Shown: positions 10,186 to 21,081 of the stretch, piece by piece | Layout: each line of letters begins with the position of its first letter | Position numbering within the stretch: position 1 is the first letter of the stretch | Origin: Diphasiastrum complanatum | Taxonomy: Eukaryota > Streptophyta > Lycopodiopsida > Lycopodiales > Lycopodiaceae | Assembly: GCA_029204225.1 (NCBI GenBank) | Contig: CM055093.1 | Span: 23,357,912 to 23,421,911, forward strand | Reading direction: 5' to 3' | Length of the DNA: 64,000 bases | Translations under genes and position numbers: made by a program | Notes under the pieces: model-generated | What the model saw: only the letters and a program-made list of their open reading frames with translations | Database searches by the model: none | Told to the model about the DNA's origin: nothing

Positions 10186-11000
10186 CCCTCCCTTAATTTG
10201 GATCCTTGAATGCCTTAATTTGGAGATTCAAGATAGCACAAAAATTATTGTGTGCTTCATGATTTAACCCTTTTGTAAATGTATCAGCTGCCATATACTG
10301 GGTTCTACAAAATTTCAGACTTACCTCCTTGTTGAGTATTTTGCTCCTGTTGTAGTGGTACTTAATCTTGATGTGCTTGCTCCTAGAGTGAAATCTAGGA
10401 TTGATCGTTAATGCAATATCACTCTAATTGTCGCATTGAATAATTGTTGGAGCAAATTATCTGAGACCAAGATCAGAGAATAAATTTCTCAACCAAATTG
10501 CCTCTATAGTAGCTTGAGAGGATGCAATGTATTTTGATTCTGTAGATGACATTGCAATGGAGGTTTGTTTTCGACTATTCCATGATATTGGACCATTATT
10601 GAATAGGAAGACAAGTCCAGAAGTTGTTCTTCTGGTGTCGATATCCCCTGCTCAATTTGCATCTATATATCCATGAAGTGTATGGATATTGGATGTATCA
10701 ACATCAAGATACAAAGGTCAATAGTAGCTCATGCATATCTGATTATTTTGAAAAGAGTTTTCCAATGAATCGTACTAGGAATAGCCATGTATTGGCCCAA
10801 GGAGCTGATGGCGTATGCAAGATCGAGTTTGGTAGAGATCATTACATACATCGGAGATCCGATAATTGATTGATACAAATATCCCTTCATTTCGGCCTTC
10901 TCCTCATTGGTCTGAGGGCATTGCCCCTTGGATAATTTTAGGCCGGGTCCATGGGATTATATACAAACTTGCAATTCATGAAATTGAAGTCAACAAATTA
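10186..11000 (-). pseudogene. Ty1/copia RT C-terminus and RNase H
   Basis: Read on the minus strand in shifting frames, this region gives the copia C-terminal pol. MDPA with the connection region and a TRPDLAY-like RT tail lie near 10780-10960. GDIDTRRTTSG, SWNSRKQTSIAMSSTESKY, a Glu/Asp-containing CDN segment and AADTFTKGL follow down to about 10250. RNase H removes the RNA template during reverse transcription. Several stops interrupt it. It is followed in order by the polypurine tract and LTR at 9146-10185, so this is the intact 3' order of an element whose 5' part is lost. Confidence 0.8.
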
Positions 11001-12215
11001 TAGAAGTACCTCTGCTAGGTGATAAAGAGAAGTTTTATGCTCCTGTCTCTGTGAATCTGAATTTTGAGACAATAATGTGCTTCTCCCAGATTTGTCATTT
11101 TGAATTCTTGAACATGATATCAACTACTTGATTCTAACTTCAAAGTGGTCAAAATTGATAGGGTCGATTATGTAGACAAACACAAAGTCTAAAGACTGTT
11201 AGTTGTGGAAGTGACAAACAATTCAGACAAGTCTATAAGAGAGCAACATCGGACAAAACGATAAAATAGAGTAGCATACATACACACTGACATTATTTTG
11301 AACATAATAAGACAATGAATTTTTCATAAAGTGAGCAATACAAGTCATGTGGGAGTGATGAGCACAAGACAATTGCAGTAATAATCGCATACTTGGAACT
11401 AGTTTTGGTTCTATAATAGCTTCGATGACTCGAAGATCATTCGATAGCTTATTCTGACTCTTTTCTTCAAAGTTCTTGTGTTATTCTTGCCGAATCTAGC
11501 TGTTGACCATTCTTGACAATTCCGATTTACTCACTATCAAATGCACGACATTTCTTGGCTTGGTCAATCCACTTGTTGAATAATGAATTGTGTTGTTGAT
11601 ACATTTTCCTCCCAAGCTAGAATGTGAAGAGTGTTTGTCATGGTTGAAGAAAAGTTTCCAAATCTTCACTCATTGTGATGATGTAAGAATCATTCTACTT
11701 TCAAGGGATATGTCAAGAGGATAAATGCCAACTTAGCTTCAATCTACAATATCTATGGTTCCCAATTGTGGATGTCACTTTCAAATTTGTTGGAGATTGG
11801 AATACTATTGGATCTTTGGGGAACTATGATCAGGTACATTGGGCAAGTGGTAGGTGAAAATATATTCTTAAACTACTCCTGTGGAGATTGGAATTTTTTT
11901 TTTTTAATCATTGGGGCATTTGGAGATTAAAATACTTTTGGATTGTTGGGCATTGTGTACAAGAATATTTTGATGATGGATAGTGTTAGGTGGAAGTAGA
12001 TTCTTTTGAATCCTTGGGAGGCTCAATAGTTTTGGAGCTTTGGGACGTTATGATCATGCAAGTGGTTGGTGAAACCCATAGGAGAGTGTTAACAGCATGG
12101 CATGCTTGTACGATTTTTGTAGATTTAAAAAGAAAATTAGTTAGTTATGGTGTTTCACACACAAGTGTTGGGCATGTCTACTTGTCAAAAAACTCAACGT
12201 TCATATAAAAAAAAG
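11001..12215. other. Unassigned stretch, weak internal repeats
   Basis: No gene or recognised element. Near 11790-12090 there are two or three loose copies of a GGAGATTGGAATACT / GGATCTTTGGG pattern about 100-200 bp apart, suggesting decayed tandem duplication. Confidence 0.3.
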
Positions 12216-12224
12216 ATAGAAAAG

Positions 12225-12451
12225 CCCTGACCCCATTTCACATAGAAAAGTAGGTCCCCCATGTGGCAAATGACTTGGCTTAAAAAATGTTGACATGGGG
12301 TAAGTGGAGATGCCAAGGAGTATTCCTAGGGCCCCTATTTTTAAGGAGCCATTTAGATTTAAATTTCTTGGGACCATGTGGTTCATATAGGAGAGAAGAG
12401 AGAGAACAAAGGTCTCCCAAACAAGTCTATGTGTGAAATGGGGGTCAGTGG
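12225..12451. mobile_element. MITE-like inverted-repeat element
   Basis: CCCTGACCCCATTTCACA at 12225-12242 is matched in inverse orientation by TGTGAAATGGGGGTCAG near 12431-12447, with about 180 bp between. The interior has no coding frame. The arms are imperfect (one inserted base) and I could not define a target-site duplication, so the class is unknown. Confidence 0.45.
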
Positions 12452-15400
12452 AGGGGGGTGAAGAGGGCTCATTGGGGGTAAGTGCGATTGAGCGTCACTA
12501 TTGGGCCCCCTTGTGTGTGAAAACACCCTTAGTACTATTTCAAAAAAACCCTCATAAAAAAAGATAACCTTGCAAATCAATGTAAGATCTTCCATGACAT
12601 CAATAATACATCTCATTTAAGATTCAGCTTGTCTAGAGCTCATAAAGATGCTCTAGAAGACTACAAAGTGTGAAATGGAATCACATTTGCCCCCCAAGAC
12701 ATAAGAAGAAATCTAATTTTCAAAATTTGTAAACACTTCCGCCGTTTTGCACTAGATCATTTTTTTCAAGGCATTATGAGCTGTAACACTTAGAACATTA
12801 TTGTTTTTCGCCATTTCAAATTCTTCAAGGCATTATAAGGTGTAGTGCTTAGAACATTATCAAATTTTCAGGTCCCTATGTTCTAAACCTAGCTTGAGCA
12901 AAGGCATTATGCCCAAAATTGCAAAATAAATTTTGAAGTGGCTTCAATAAGAACAAAACCTCCAATGCCCACCAAGATTGATATTAGCACATCTTCTGAG
13001 AGTTAAGGTTGATATTTGGATGTGGCTATGAAAAAGAAGTCGTTAATTAGCAAAGATCCTCCAATACCTGAAACCGACAACTCTGAAACAAAAGAACTAA
13101 GAAAAATCTAAATATCATCACAACGATGTTGGTATTTACTATTGACACGTGGCAAAGTCCCCTAGTGGGATTTCCAACCCTTTGGGACTTGCCCAATGGC
13201 CATAAAGCCCTCCCTCACCAAAGGCCTGTAAGCCCAACAATATTTATTGTACTAGACTTATTGCTGTTTAATGGAATAACTAGAGGATTTTAAAACTATA
13301 GTTTTTACTAAAGATTTATTAATCTTATCGAAATAATTAATGATCTAAAAACTATTACGACTAACAAGTAATGCCCTCTCCGAAGAGCCTGCCCATATGT
13401 TAGGATGATTGTATACCTTAGTGCCAAAAAGGGTGCAAGCAAGACCCTACATTCATCCAATGCATTAGTACAATCCATCCGACACATGATTTTGGACTAA
13501 TTGTACTCATGTGTGGGATGAGGGTAAGGTGATGTCTGAGGGTCTTCGGTGTCGATGAGGAATAAGCTCTACCAATTGTGTAGAGTAGATACAACATGCA
13601 ACTTGCAAGACAAAGTTAGAATTAACCCTCGTGGTCAACTAGACACAATAACACATGCACATGTAACGTAACACACTTTTGAGTTAAAAACTTTGATAAA
13701 GCAAAATCTATTTTGGCATGTTCTACTAGGAAGAAGGTAGGAGCGCCATGCAACATAATTGTGCCTTCTAGTTGAGATAGATAGGTCAGGACTCAAGGCT
13801 CTATATTAATTAGGCTTATCAACAATGAATCTTTTAGCTAGTAGCAAACTGAGTAGTTGGAGTAAGTTAAAGTAAATGAACATTTTAGAAGGCAGTATTT
13901 ATGAAAAGAAGTAGAACCTGCTTAAGTTAACAAAAGATGGAAAAAGTTATAGATGCTCCCCAAAAAGAATGCAGGATATTATTGTACATAATCTTATTGG
14001 ATTTTTTGAGTACAGTATCCCACATATCTAGACACTAGAGTGTAGGATGCATGCATTCAGACTCAGTTTTGTGGCTCCAAGGCCCAGGGGCCAGCAGGCC
14101 AAGAGTGAGGACATTCTGATGAGTGATCACATTCATTCACATGCACTGATAGTAACAGCATCATAATTCATGAATCATATGCCTCAAGGACTCAAGGCCC
14201 AAGGCAAAGCTCCAAAAATTATTGGGAACGAGGAGGACTCCAGTCTCAGGAGGTGATTGTGGCTGCAAGCTGACAGACAGGACAGCACAGCACAGCACAG
14301 CTTTTGTAGATAGAGGAATGAAGCACGCGCCACAGACAGCCTATATTATATATAAGACGTGTACCCAAGTACCATGGTACCAGGCCCAAGGGGGGCTCTG
14401 AAACCCAAACGTTTCAAAAATGATATGAAAATTCTCGTCCTCAGCAGAGTTTAACTCCTTTGGCGTTTCAATTCGGAAGTCAAAATCAGGGAAGCAAGAG
14501 TACAGCATCTTTACGGTCTAGGTCTAACTATTTACTACTTTACACTGCAGCATACGGAATGTTCAATGAATGATCCACTTTCGGGAATCGGATATATTCT
14601 GGGATCTAATAACATGCCATGATCCATCCTAGATTCCTGAATAATCCAATCAAAATCAACCCTAAATAATTTCATAAAGTTAAAAAAAACAGAGAGTATA
14701 GATTTTGTTAGAAGGCACATTTCACTTTGTTGCAAGAGGAATATTATGTGTTTAAGGTGCAACATGAAATTTGTAAGATAGTGTCATTTTTTAAAGGAAG
14801 TGTCCTACAGTTTGGGAATTCACTTTATATAATATGATATTTTGTGTATTTCTTACTTTGAAGTTCAAATATATTCACAACTATTCTGCATCCATCTCAA
14901 CTTTTGATTATAACACAACTATGCATGACAAACGTGCAACCTTGAACTTGCATGTTTTCTTGGTCACCACTATGCATGAGATAAACATGTAAGAGGGAGG
15001 TTGCATGTTCAAAGAACTTCACATTACAAACATTCTATGACCTAACAAATAACTTTTGATACATCATGGCAAGCCACACTCCCAGTTTCTTCCACGTTTC
15101 TCCTCTCTCAACTTAATAGGACTCTCGGGCTGTCATAGGAGGTTTCTCCTCTTAAGAGGATTAAGAGGATTGTTTTCATTAAGATGTGTGGTGGAATCAT
15201 CTTCTAACCCCCTTAAATCTTTATGATCACCTTTCAACCAAACACAATCTTTTCAAACAATATTGCTCAGAGTGTAAATTTGTTGGTAACTTTCTTCTTT
15301 GCAATCAGTTAGCCGGTGGTCTACAATTTGTGAGCTAGCTATCTTGCTAATCTATATGCTAGACATATCATATGATAACAAAAGAGCCTGCATAATTATT

Positions 15401-16620
15401 GTTTGTGTTGAAAACTTTCATTGTGTGAAATGAATATCACAAATTCTTCTCACATTTGCTTGGTTATATTTATTACACTATTATCTGATGACCTTGCATT
15501 CAACCTTCGTCAATGACATTTTCTTTAAGAAATTTGTGTTTTCATAAACTTTGAACATAATTGACAACTTCATGGCAAGGCCTTTGTGCTTTATGGGATC
15601 CCACAAACTCTTGTTAGAGATACAGCAGACAAATATTGAAAGGTAACCTGAATCGCTCTCTTTGATAGGAGTGACTCCTCCCCTCTTAGCAAAAATTATC
15701 AGAAAAGCTTTTAGCCCCTCACAAAGCTAAGAAACGCATAGGATTGGAACCGAATTTGAAGTTGCTGCAAATGCATAATCGAATGCTAATTACAATTTCC
15801 GGCGAATCGAATTCGAGTGCACTTAAGTTTAGTTGAATACAATGACAAATAGCATCAGACATGGAAAACAAGCAGTGAAACATTGCCATAATAAGTAATG
15901 TTGGGGATATGAATTGCACAGCTAAGATATGTGTAGATTTTTTACAATGTTTGGATGAGAAGGCCAGAGGCGGCGGTATGAAGAAGTGTACTGAGAAACG
16001 ATGCTTGGGAGTGGAGTGGGCATGTCGCGAGGAATATAGAGAGAGAACTAGCACCATTAAACAGCAAAATGGATCCTCTATTAAGTAACACAGTTGCAAC
16101 AGACAAAACGGTCCACGCAACAAACATCAAACATAGCAAAATGCATTATGAACCAACAGGGTTGAACAGAAAGAAACGATCCCCACAAGGAAGATTTAAC
16201 ACACAAAAGTGCAAGATTTAACACACACAAGTGCATTTATGAATGCAACATGGTTGAACAGAAAGAGAAACGTTCCATACATTTTATCTAATCACATCTG
16301 ACAAAACAGAGAGGGCACTGTATTACATGTAGAATTATAAATCCATTTATGATAATACCCAGGGATGTTTTATTGATATACTCATCGAATGTCAAGATGG
16401 CCTTATCTCCTTCCCAACACTTATTAGCTAGCAGCGATATTGCACCATTAATGAGGAGAAAACTTGACGACAAAGAATACTTAAACTAGTGAATTCATGA
16501 AGAAATAGGATTGCAAAGAAATGAACTGTTCATACACTAACTAGCTGCATCATCTGATTTAATAGAACAGACAGTGTTGTAGTAATGTTACTGGACTCAT
16601 AATAAGGATCGAAATATAGT
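12452..16620. other. Long unassigned intergenic stretch
   Basis: No gene is supported in about 4.2 kb. A short CACAG pentamer run lies at 14285-14300. Loose direct repeats containing GGTTGAACAGAAAG and AGATTTAACACAC lie at 16155-16275. The overlapping minus-strand frames at 15719-16139 are hydrophobic low-complexity translations without recognisable domains. Confidence 0.4.
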
Positions 16621-16670
16621 AATATCTGCGTTTAGTATTGAGATTTCATCGAATGCCAAGGTATTATCTG

Positions 16671-16794
16671 TCTTGTTCTGAAACATCACAACCAAGCTGA
16701 ATACATTAGCTAGAATCGTTAAAGTATTTCTATCTTGTTCGGAAACATCACAACTAAGCTGAATACATTAACTAGAATCGTTATTACACCCTTT
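16671..16794 (-). repeat. 62-bp tandem duplication just downstream of cyclophilin
   Basis: A block starting TCTTGTTCTGAAACATCACA at 16671 is repeated from 16733 with a 62-bp period and a few substitutions. It lies directly 3' of the cyclophilin stop codon, in the likely 3' UTR or flank. An AATAAA-type signal on the minus strand at 16792-16797 is only about 20 bp from the stop, so a more distal signal may be used. Confidence 0.7.
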
Positions 16795-16816
16795 ATTTTA
16801 AAAATAGGTGAAACTT

Positions 16817-17332
16817 CTAAAGCTCGCCAGAGTCTCCAATAACAACTGGTTTTTTTGTTTTGCCACTCTGTGTACCAACGGCTTCAACTTTCTTCACGAC
16901 ATCCAATCCTTCCACTACCTGTCCAAATACAACATGCTTCCCATCCAGCCAAGAGGTTGGGACTGTGCACAGAAAAAACTGAGATCCATTGGTGTTGGGG
17001 CCGGCATTAGCCATGGATAAAATCCCGGGGCCGGTATGCTTCCGGACAAAGTTCTCATCAGCAAACTTGGCACCATAGATCGACTCCCCACCAGTGCCAT
17101 CACCTCGAGTGAAATCCCCACCCTGACACATAAAATTTGGGATCACTCGATGGAAAGTCGATCCCTTGAAATGCAAGGGCTTGCCCGACTTGCCCACGCC
17201 CTTCTCGCCAGTGCACAAGGCACGGAAATTTTCCGCTGTCTTGGGGGTTGTGTCAGCATAAAGCTCCATGACGATTCTCCCAGCTGGAGTACCGCCAATA
17301 AGGATATCGAAGTACACGCGCGGGTTCGACAT
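16817..17332 (-). CDS. Cytosolic cyclophilin-type peptidyl-prolyl cis-trans isomerase
   Basis: The 171-codon frame is complete, from ATG at 17332 to TAG at 16817, with no intron in the coding part. Cyclophilins catalyse cis-trans isomerisation of Xaa-Pro bonds and assist folding and signalling in the cytosol. The whole protein is one cyclophilin domain. The catalytic FHRVIP has Arg62, and FMCQGGDF (67-74), [14 protein letters not shown] (107-120) and WLDGKH (128-133) complete the active site and cyclosporin pocket. The plant-type insertion loop [10 protein letters not shown] (45-54) is present. Cys40 is present, but the position that is Cys168 in many plant homologues is Ser168. There is no signal or transit peptide. 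A splice acceptor 27 bp upstream of the ATG shows the start follows a leader intron. Confidence 0.97.
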   Translation of the reverse strand: MSNPRVYFDILIGGTPAGRIVMELYADTTPKTAENFRALCTGEKGVGKSGKPLHFKGSTFHRVIPNFMCQGGDFTRGDGTGGESIYGAKFADENFVRKHTGPGILSMANAGPNTNGSQFFLCTVPTSWLDGKHVVFGQVVEGLDVVKKVEAVGTQSGKTKKPVVIGDSGEL

Positions 17333-17358
17333 GACAACGCCAACTCTTGTAAAGACAC

Positions 17359-18228
17359 CTGAAGCACATGCAAATTAAAAACACATTAAAACTTGTAAAT
17401 ATGTTTAGAAGCAGCAGGTTCACAACAGACTGGACTATGGATGCTATCGGGGAGTAGACATTCATGCTAAACCAGAAAAGCAGATCCCGCAACAGAGGCA
17501 AATAAAAAAAACAGAAGTGCCATACATCTAAAATGAAGAGAGCACATTGGTGTGGCTCTTGCACAGTTATCATGATCGAAATCTAGGGAATACACGATCT
17601 CGCTAATTAAAACGGAAGTGGCTCCCGGCTAAAATACATTCAGCATTTTGTGAGAGATCCGATCGACGATGCTTTTTCTTGACAAATGAGGTATCCAAGG
17701 AAATGCGGGAATTCCGCATTCTTGCTAAACGAGAAAAATGAGGTCATGCAAAAAGTAACTGGCGTTCATACAAAACATCACCCAAGTGCAATAGATTTTA
17801 ATACAGCGTGCGAATTGAGGTGGCTCTGGCATCATATCATAAGCAGAATCTGTAAAGCATACAAAAGCTTTCGCAAACAAATTTAACACAAAACAAATCC
17901 ACAAGAAAACGGAAAGCAGCTCCTGTCTCAAATCTTGTTAAGTACACCAGATCAAAGATGCTTATATAGCCAGATGAGCTAATCCAAGCTAAATGCAGGC
18001 AGCAACAATTCATGCTAATGCACAAAAAGAAAAATCCAGCCAAAAATAGTAATACTGTTAACGCAAGTGCGATATATTTGAAACGGCGTGGATATAATGG
18101 CGTGGCTGTTGCATCATATCACAATAAGAATCTGCAAAACATGAAAGCTTTCACAAGGAAGAAAATGCATCAGAACTGAATTTCAAGACAAAACACAAAC
18201 GAATGAAAAAGGAAAGCAGCTCACTTAC
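17359..18228 (-). other. 5'-leader intron of the cyclophilin gene, built of diverged tandem repeats
   Basis: The minus strand shows a strong donor AG|GTAAGTGA at 18228 and an acceptor GTGCTTCAG| ending at 17359, giving an 870-bp intron entirely in the 5' leader. Leader introns are common in highly expressed plant housekeeping genes and often raise expression. Inside are about three diverged copies of a 260-290-bp unit. Landmarks are an ATTCATGCTAA-like motif at 17459, 17717 and 18007, an AAGTGC-TA motif near 17515, 17783 and 18065, and a GGAAAGCAGCTC-like motif near 17612, 17910 and 18211. The copy nearest exon 1 holds the functional donor. Confidence 0.8.
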
Positions 18229-18310
18229 CTCCTGACTTCAGCCGATCTGGGAGCCGAATCCGATCCAGAAGGAGCCGCAGACAGGATCGTGAAGAAGAAG
18301 AAAGGCGCGA
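18229..18310 (-). other. Cyclophilin 5' UTR exon (leader exon)
   Basis: This is the exon between the presumed transcription start, about 30 bp downstream of the TATA-like box, and the splice donor at 18228. It is CT-rich on the coding strand and contains no ATG that would compete. The 5' end is inferred, not seen. Confidence 0.55.
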
Positions 18311-18337
18311 TTGATCGAGCAGGAAGGGAAGGCAGCA

Positions 18338-18357
18338 ATATTTAAGGATTGGTGACG
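18338..18357 (-). promoter_or_regulatory. Cyclophilin core promoter elements
   Basis: On the minus strand a TATA-like TTAAATAT lies at 18345-18338, a CCAAT box at 18352-18348 and a CGTCACC (ACGT/CGTCA-type) motif at 18357-18351, packed within 20 bp and correctly placed for the leader exon. The TATA match is imperfect. Confidence 0.5.
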
Positions 18358-18549
18358 ACAAACGAGCGCTTATTCAACGGTCAGGATGTGGCCTCAATGG
18401 ATGAGCACCAGAGGATCGAACGGTCAATATACATCTTCAAATAGGGCATGTACGATGTCTCTGGTCAAGTGGTCACTAGGTAAATGTACGACTAACTTGG
18501 CCTTCCTAGGGCCTCTTTCCATGTAACCCCGCCTATGTGGATGACATAA

Positions 18550-18648
18550 GTGAAAAAGATCGGGCAACCGAGTTGATGTCGATGAGCAACCAAGTTTATG
18601 TGAAAGATCGGGCAATCGAGTTCATGTCGATGAGCAACCGAGTTTATG
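18550..18648. repeat. 50-bp tandem duplication upstream of cyclophilin
   Basis: A unit containing GATCGGGCAACCGAGTT and GATGTCGATGAGCAACC occurs at 18550-18599 and again from 18600, differing by a 2-bp A-run change and a few substitutions. Confidence 0.8.
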
Positions 18649-18953
18649 GTCTGAGAGGGTCAAGGGCAGGAGCAAAAGTCACTGATATGTGCGACTTGTT
18701 AAACAAGATGCATTACCAACTTCTTCACCACCCAACTCGGTCTCATTGCCACCCTGTGTCTCTTCAAAGCTCGTTGTCTTTAGGCATTTCTTACCTATGT
18801 ACGAACTCGTAAAGCCAAGTGCTCAGGTTTTCTTTATGTTCTGGAGGCACCTCCAAAAGCACAATTTTCACATGATTTTTACAACCAGAATTCCCGCAAT
18901 CCTCAAGTGGATGTAGCCAATAAAAGGTTGACACTAGCACATGAGCAATTTGG

Positions 18954-19101
18954 TGGAATGTGCATGTGGACAGCCAATGGGCTGCTTGTCGCACAGCACA
19001 TGCACATTATGGTGGAATGTTCACATAGCACATGCACATTATGGTGGAATGTGCAATTGTTATGTGGCAGCCTTTCATTGGCTGTCCACATACACGTTCC
19101 A
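18954..19101. mobile_element. Short foldback (MITE-like) element
   Basis: TGGAATGTGCATGTGGACAG at 18954 is answered in inverse orientation by sequence ending at 19101 (CTGTCCACATACACGTTCCA), and the arms extend to roughly 35 bp. The centre holds a 32-bp-spaced direct repeat of CACATGCACATTATGGTGG at 18997 and 19029. It cannot code for a transposase; transcripts would form a hairpin. Confidence 0.6.
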
Positions 19102-20474
19102 TCAAAACAAAATATAAAAAAAGCTTTTGCTAAAATTGTGAAAATCAAAAAAATAAATAAATAAATAATATAGAATTTGAAAAGAAAAAAAAAAAAGCTA
19201 AAAGAATTTCGGGAAAAACATAAAACCCTTGCCCACCTTCACATATGAGCATTGTGCAAGGAAAGGCCCTCTCCCCTTGGGCCTTCCGCCAACTTGGGCA
19301 CACGCCTCAAGCAGTGTGCCCTCCTAGGTGGCGCCCCGATGTCAAATTTGGGAGATGAAGGGCTTACATGAAAAGGTACCCTAATAAGGACGATATGCTA
19401 AGCATAAGGTAACACCGCCCACTAAATGTTTGCATGTGGACAATGTGACTTGTAAACATAGGTCAGCTAACCATTAAAAAACAAAATATTAACCAATCTA
19501 AGCAGATGCTATGTTTATTTGAGTGGTTGTTACATCCACGAAGACACTCACAAGTCCCAACCATTACACTGAAATACATCAGATTTTTGTGCTCCAAACT
19601 TTGCAAGGTAATCATGTATATGTGTGTTGTACATATGGTAATTATCTGGGCCATAATGAAAAATTGTACTATGAAATATTGTTACAAAATACAAAAATTC
19701 AGTTTTTTAGCAAAGAATCTCATATCTCCCATATGTTAGATTTCATCCTTGAAATCATTTATAATGTGGATCCGTCATATACAATCCGCAGAGATACACA
19801 CATTGTTGACATAGAGTCAACACTTTTAAATTTTAGGAATTGTCACACAAAATTCGAATCGACCAAAAGTCGATAGACTGTCGAGGGCTCCAAACTTGAC
19901 TAAATCAAATTAAATAGTGGAGCCTTATCCACTAAATTTTCGGAGCCAATCCCAGAGCCCCACATGACACATGGCATGTGGATAACGACGCTTTTTGTTA
20001 GGGCTGCTCCATAAAAAAACCATAAATAGATCAATCAAACAAATTGCAAAGTTGTTATTCTTCTTTTTATCCTTTCTGTTGCGCCATAGGCGTAGACTAA
20101 ATTGTAATCAACTATCACGATTACAGCCTGTGTAAGAGTGAATTTTATAGCAAAATAAAAGGCATTATTATCATAACATAATCATAGTAGATAACATAAG
20201 CATCTAGCAATTGTAATTTGTCATTTATCAATACATACTACTTTGGCCACTTTTGTCTTGTTCTTGTACTACTATTATTTCCATTTATTATAATCTAAGT
20301 TTCTAATCTGATCTGACTAGCATAATGATCTAATTGTCATTCATTTTCCGCACTTGTGATTGATAGTTTAGCTGTACTTTTGATAATAGTGAATTGGATT
20401 TGTTATCACATTAATCGTCGTTGATATTGTCAAACTATTCATGTATTCGGCCATTGCACAACTTATTTCTAGCA
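19102..20474. other. Unassigned DNA grading into a presumed copia 5' LTR
   Basis: No gene is supported; frames at 19506-19876 are AT-rich and unrecognised. The part just before 20475 is probably the LTR of the plus-strand copia, because CATGGCATCATAGAAGG at 20474-20490 resembles a decayed initiator-Met primer binding site. The LTR start was not found. Confidence 0.35.
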
Positions 20475-20547
20475 TGGCATCATAGAAGGTTATATGCATA
20501 TCCATACGTATTGCCAGAGTTAATATATAGATTAGATTTTCTCTACA

Positions 20548-21081
20548 ATGGATGATCTCCAAATTCTATCAAGAAGTTTAATGGGCTAACTATCACTTAT
20601 ACAAATTCAAAATGAGGGTGATCCTACAGCGAAAGAGCTTTGGGAAGTTGTCGACAGTACTAAGGTTAAGCCTATTGTAGATCCGATGGCCATTATCAAA
20701 TGGAAGTAGAAGGATGGAAAGGCCTTCACCCTTATCACTCTCAAGATCAGAGATAATCAGATCAATCATATTTGAAGTGCTCAAACTTCGATGGAAGCTT
20801 GGAACATTCTCAGCACACTTTATGACATTAGAGATGTGACTACCAAACTTTACTTGAGAAAAAAGCTTTTCACATTCAAAATGGATGATGGAAATTCTAT
20901 TACAAAACATTTGAACAACTTCAAAAACCTTCTTGAGCAGATGTTTGCAAGTGGTGTAGAGATCAACGATGCAGATGTCATCATTACTCTTCTTTCGAGT
21001 CTTCTTGACACCTACAAAAATTGGGTGATTATTATTTCTACTCAACAAGGTCTTATACTAGCAAAAGTATCATCTAAGTAA
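20548..21081 (+). pseudogene. Ty1/copia Gag (UBN2-like), plus strand
   Basis: From ATG at 20548 the plus strand reads, with stops and frame changes, the copia Gag pattern: NGLNYHLYKFKM, KELWEVVD, WK*KDGKAFTLITLKIRDNQI, MEAWNILSTLYD, LYLRKKLFTFKM and a LLSSLLDTYKNWV helix near 20990. Gag forms the virus-like particle. The sequence resembles the Gag of the minus-strand element at 24476-30306, so the two are related families. It is cut at about 21081 by unrelated sequence and resumes functionally at 23852. Confidence 0.8.

Noticed and set aside
15719-16139. 134- and 65-codon minus-strand ORFs, Cys/Leu/Phe-rich
   Set aside because: Low-complexity hydrophobic composition, overlapping frames, no motif or splice context; probably chance.
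17036-17573. Overlapping ORFs in other frames of the cyclophilin gene and its intron
   Set aside because: No domain, and they conflict with the intact cyclophilin frame and its leader intron.
19523-19876. 117-codon plus-strand ORF
   Set aside because: AT-rich, no recognisable domain, runs into the presumed LTR region.
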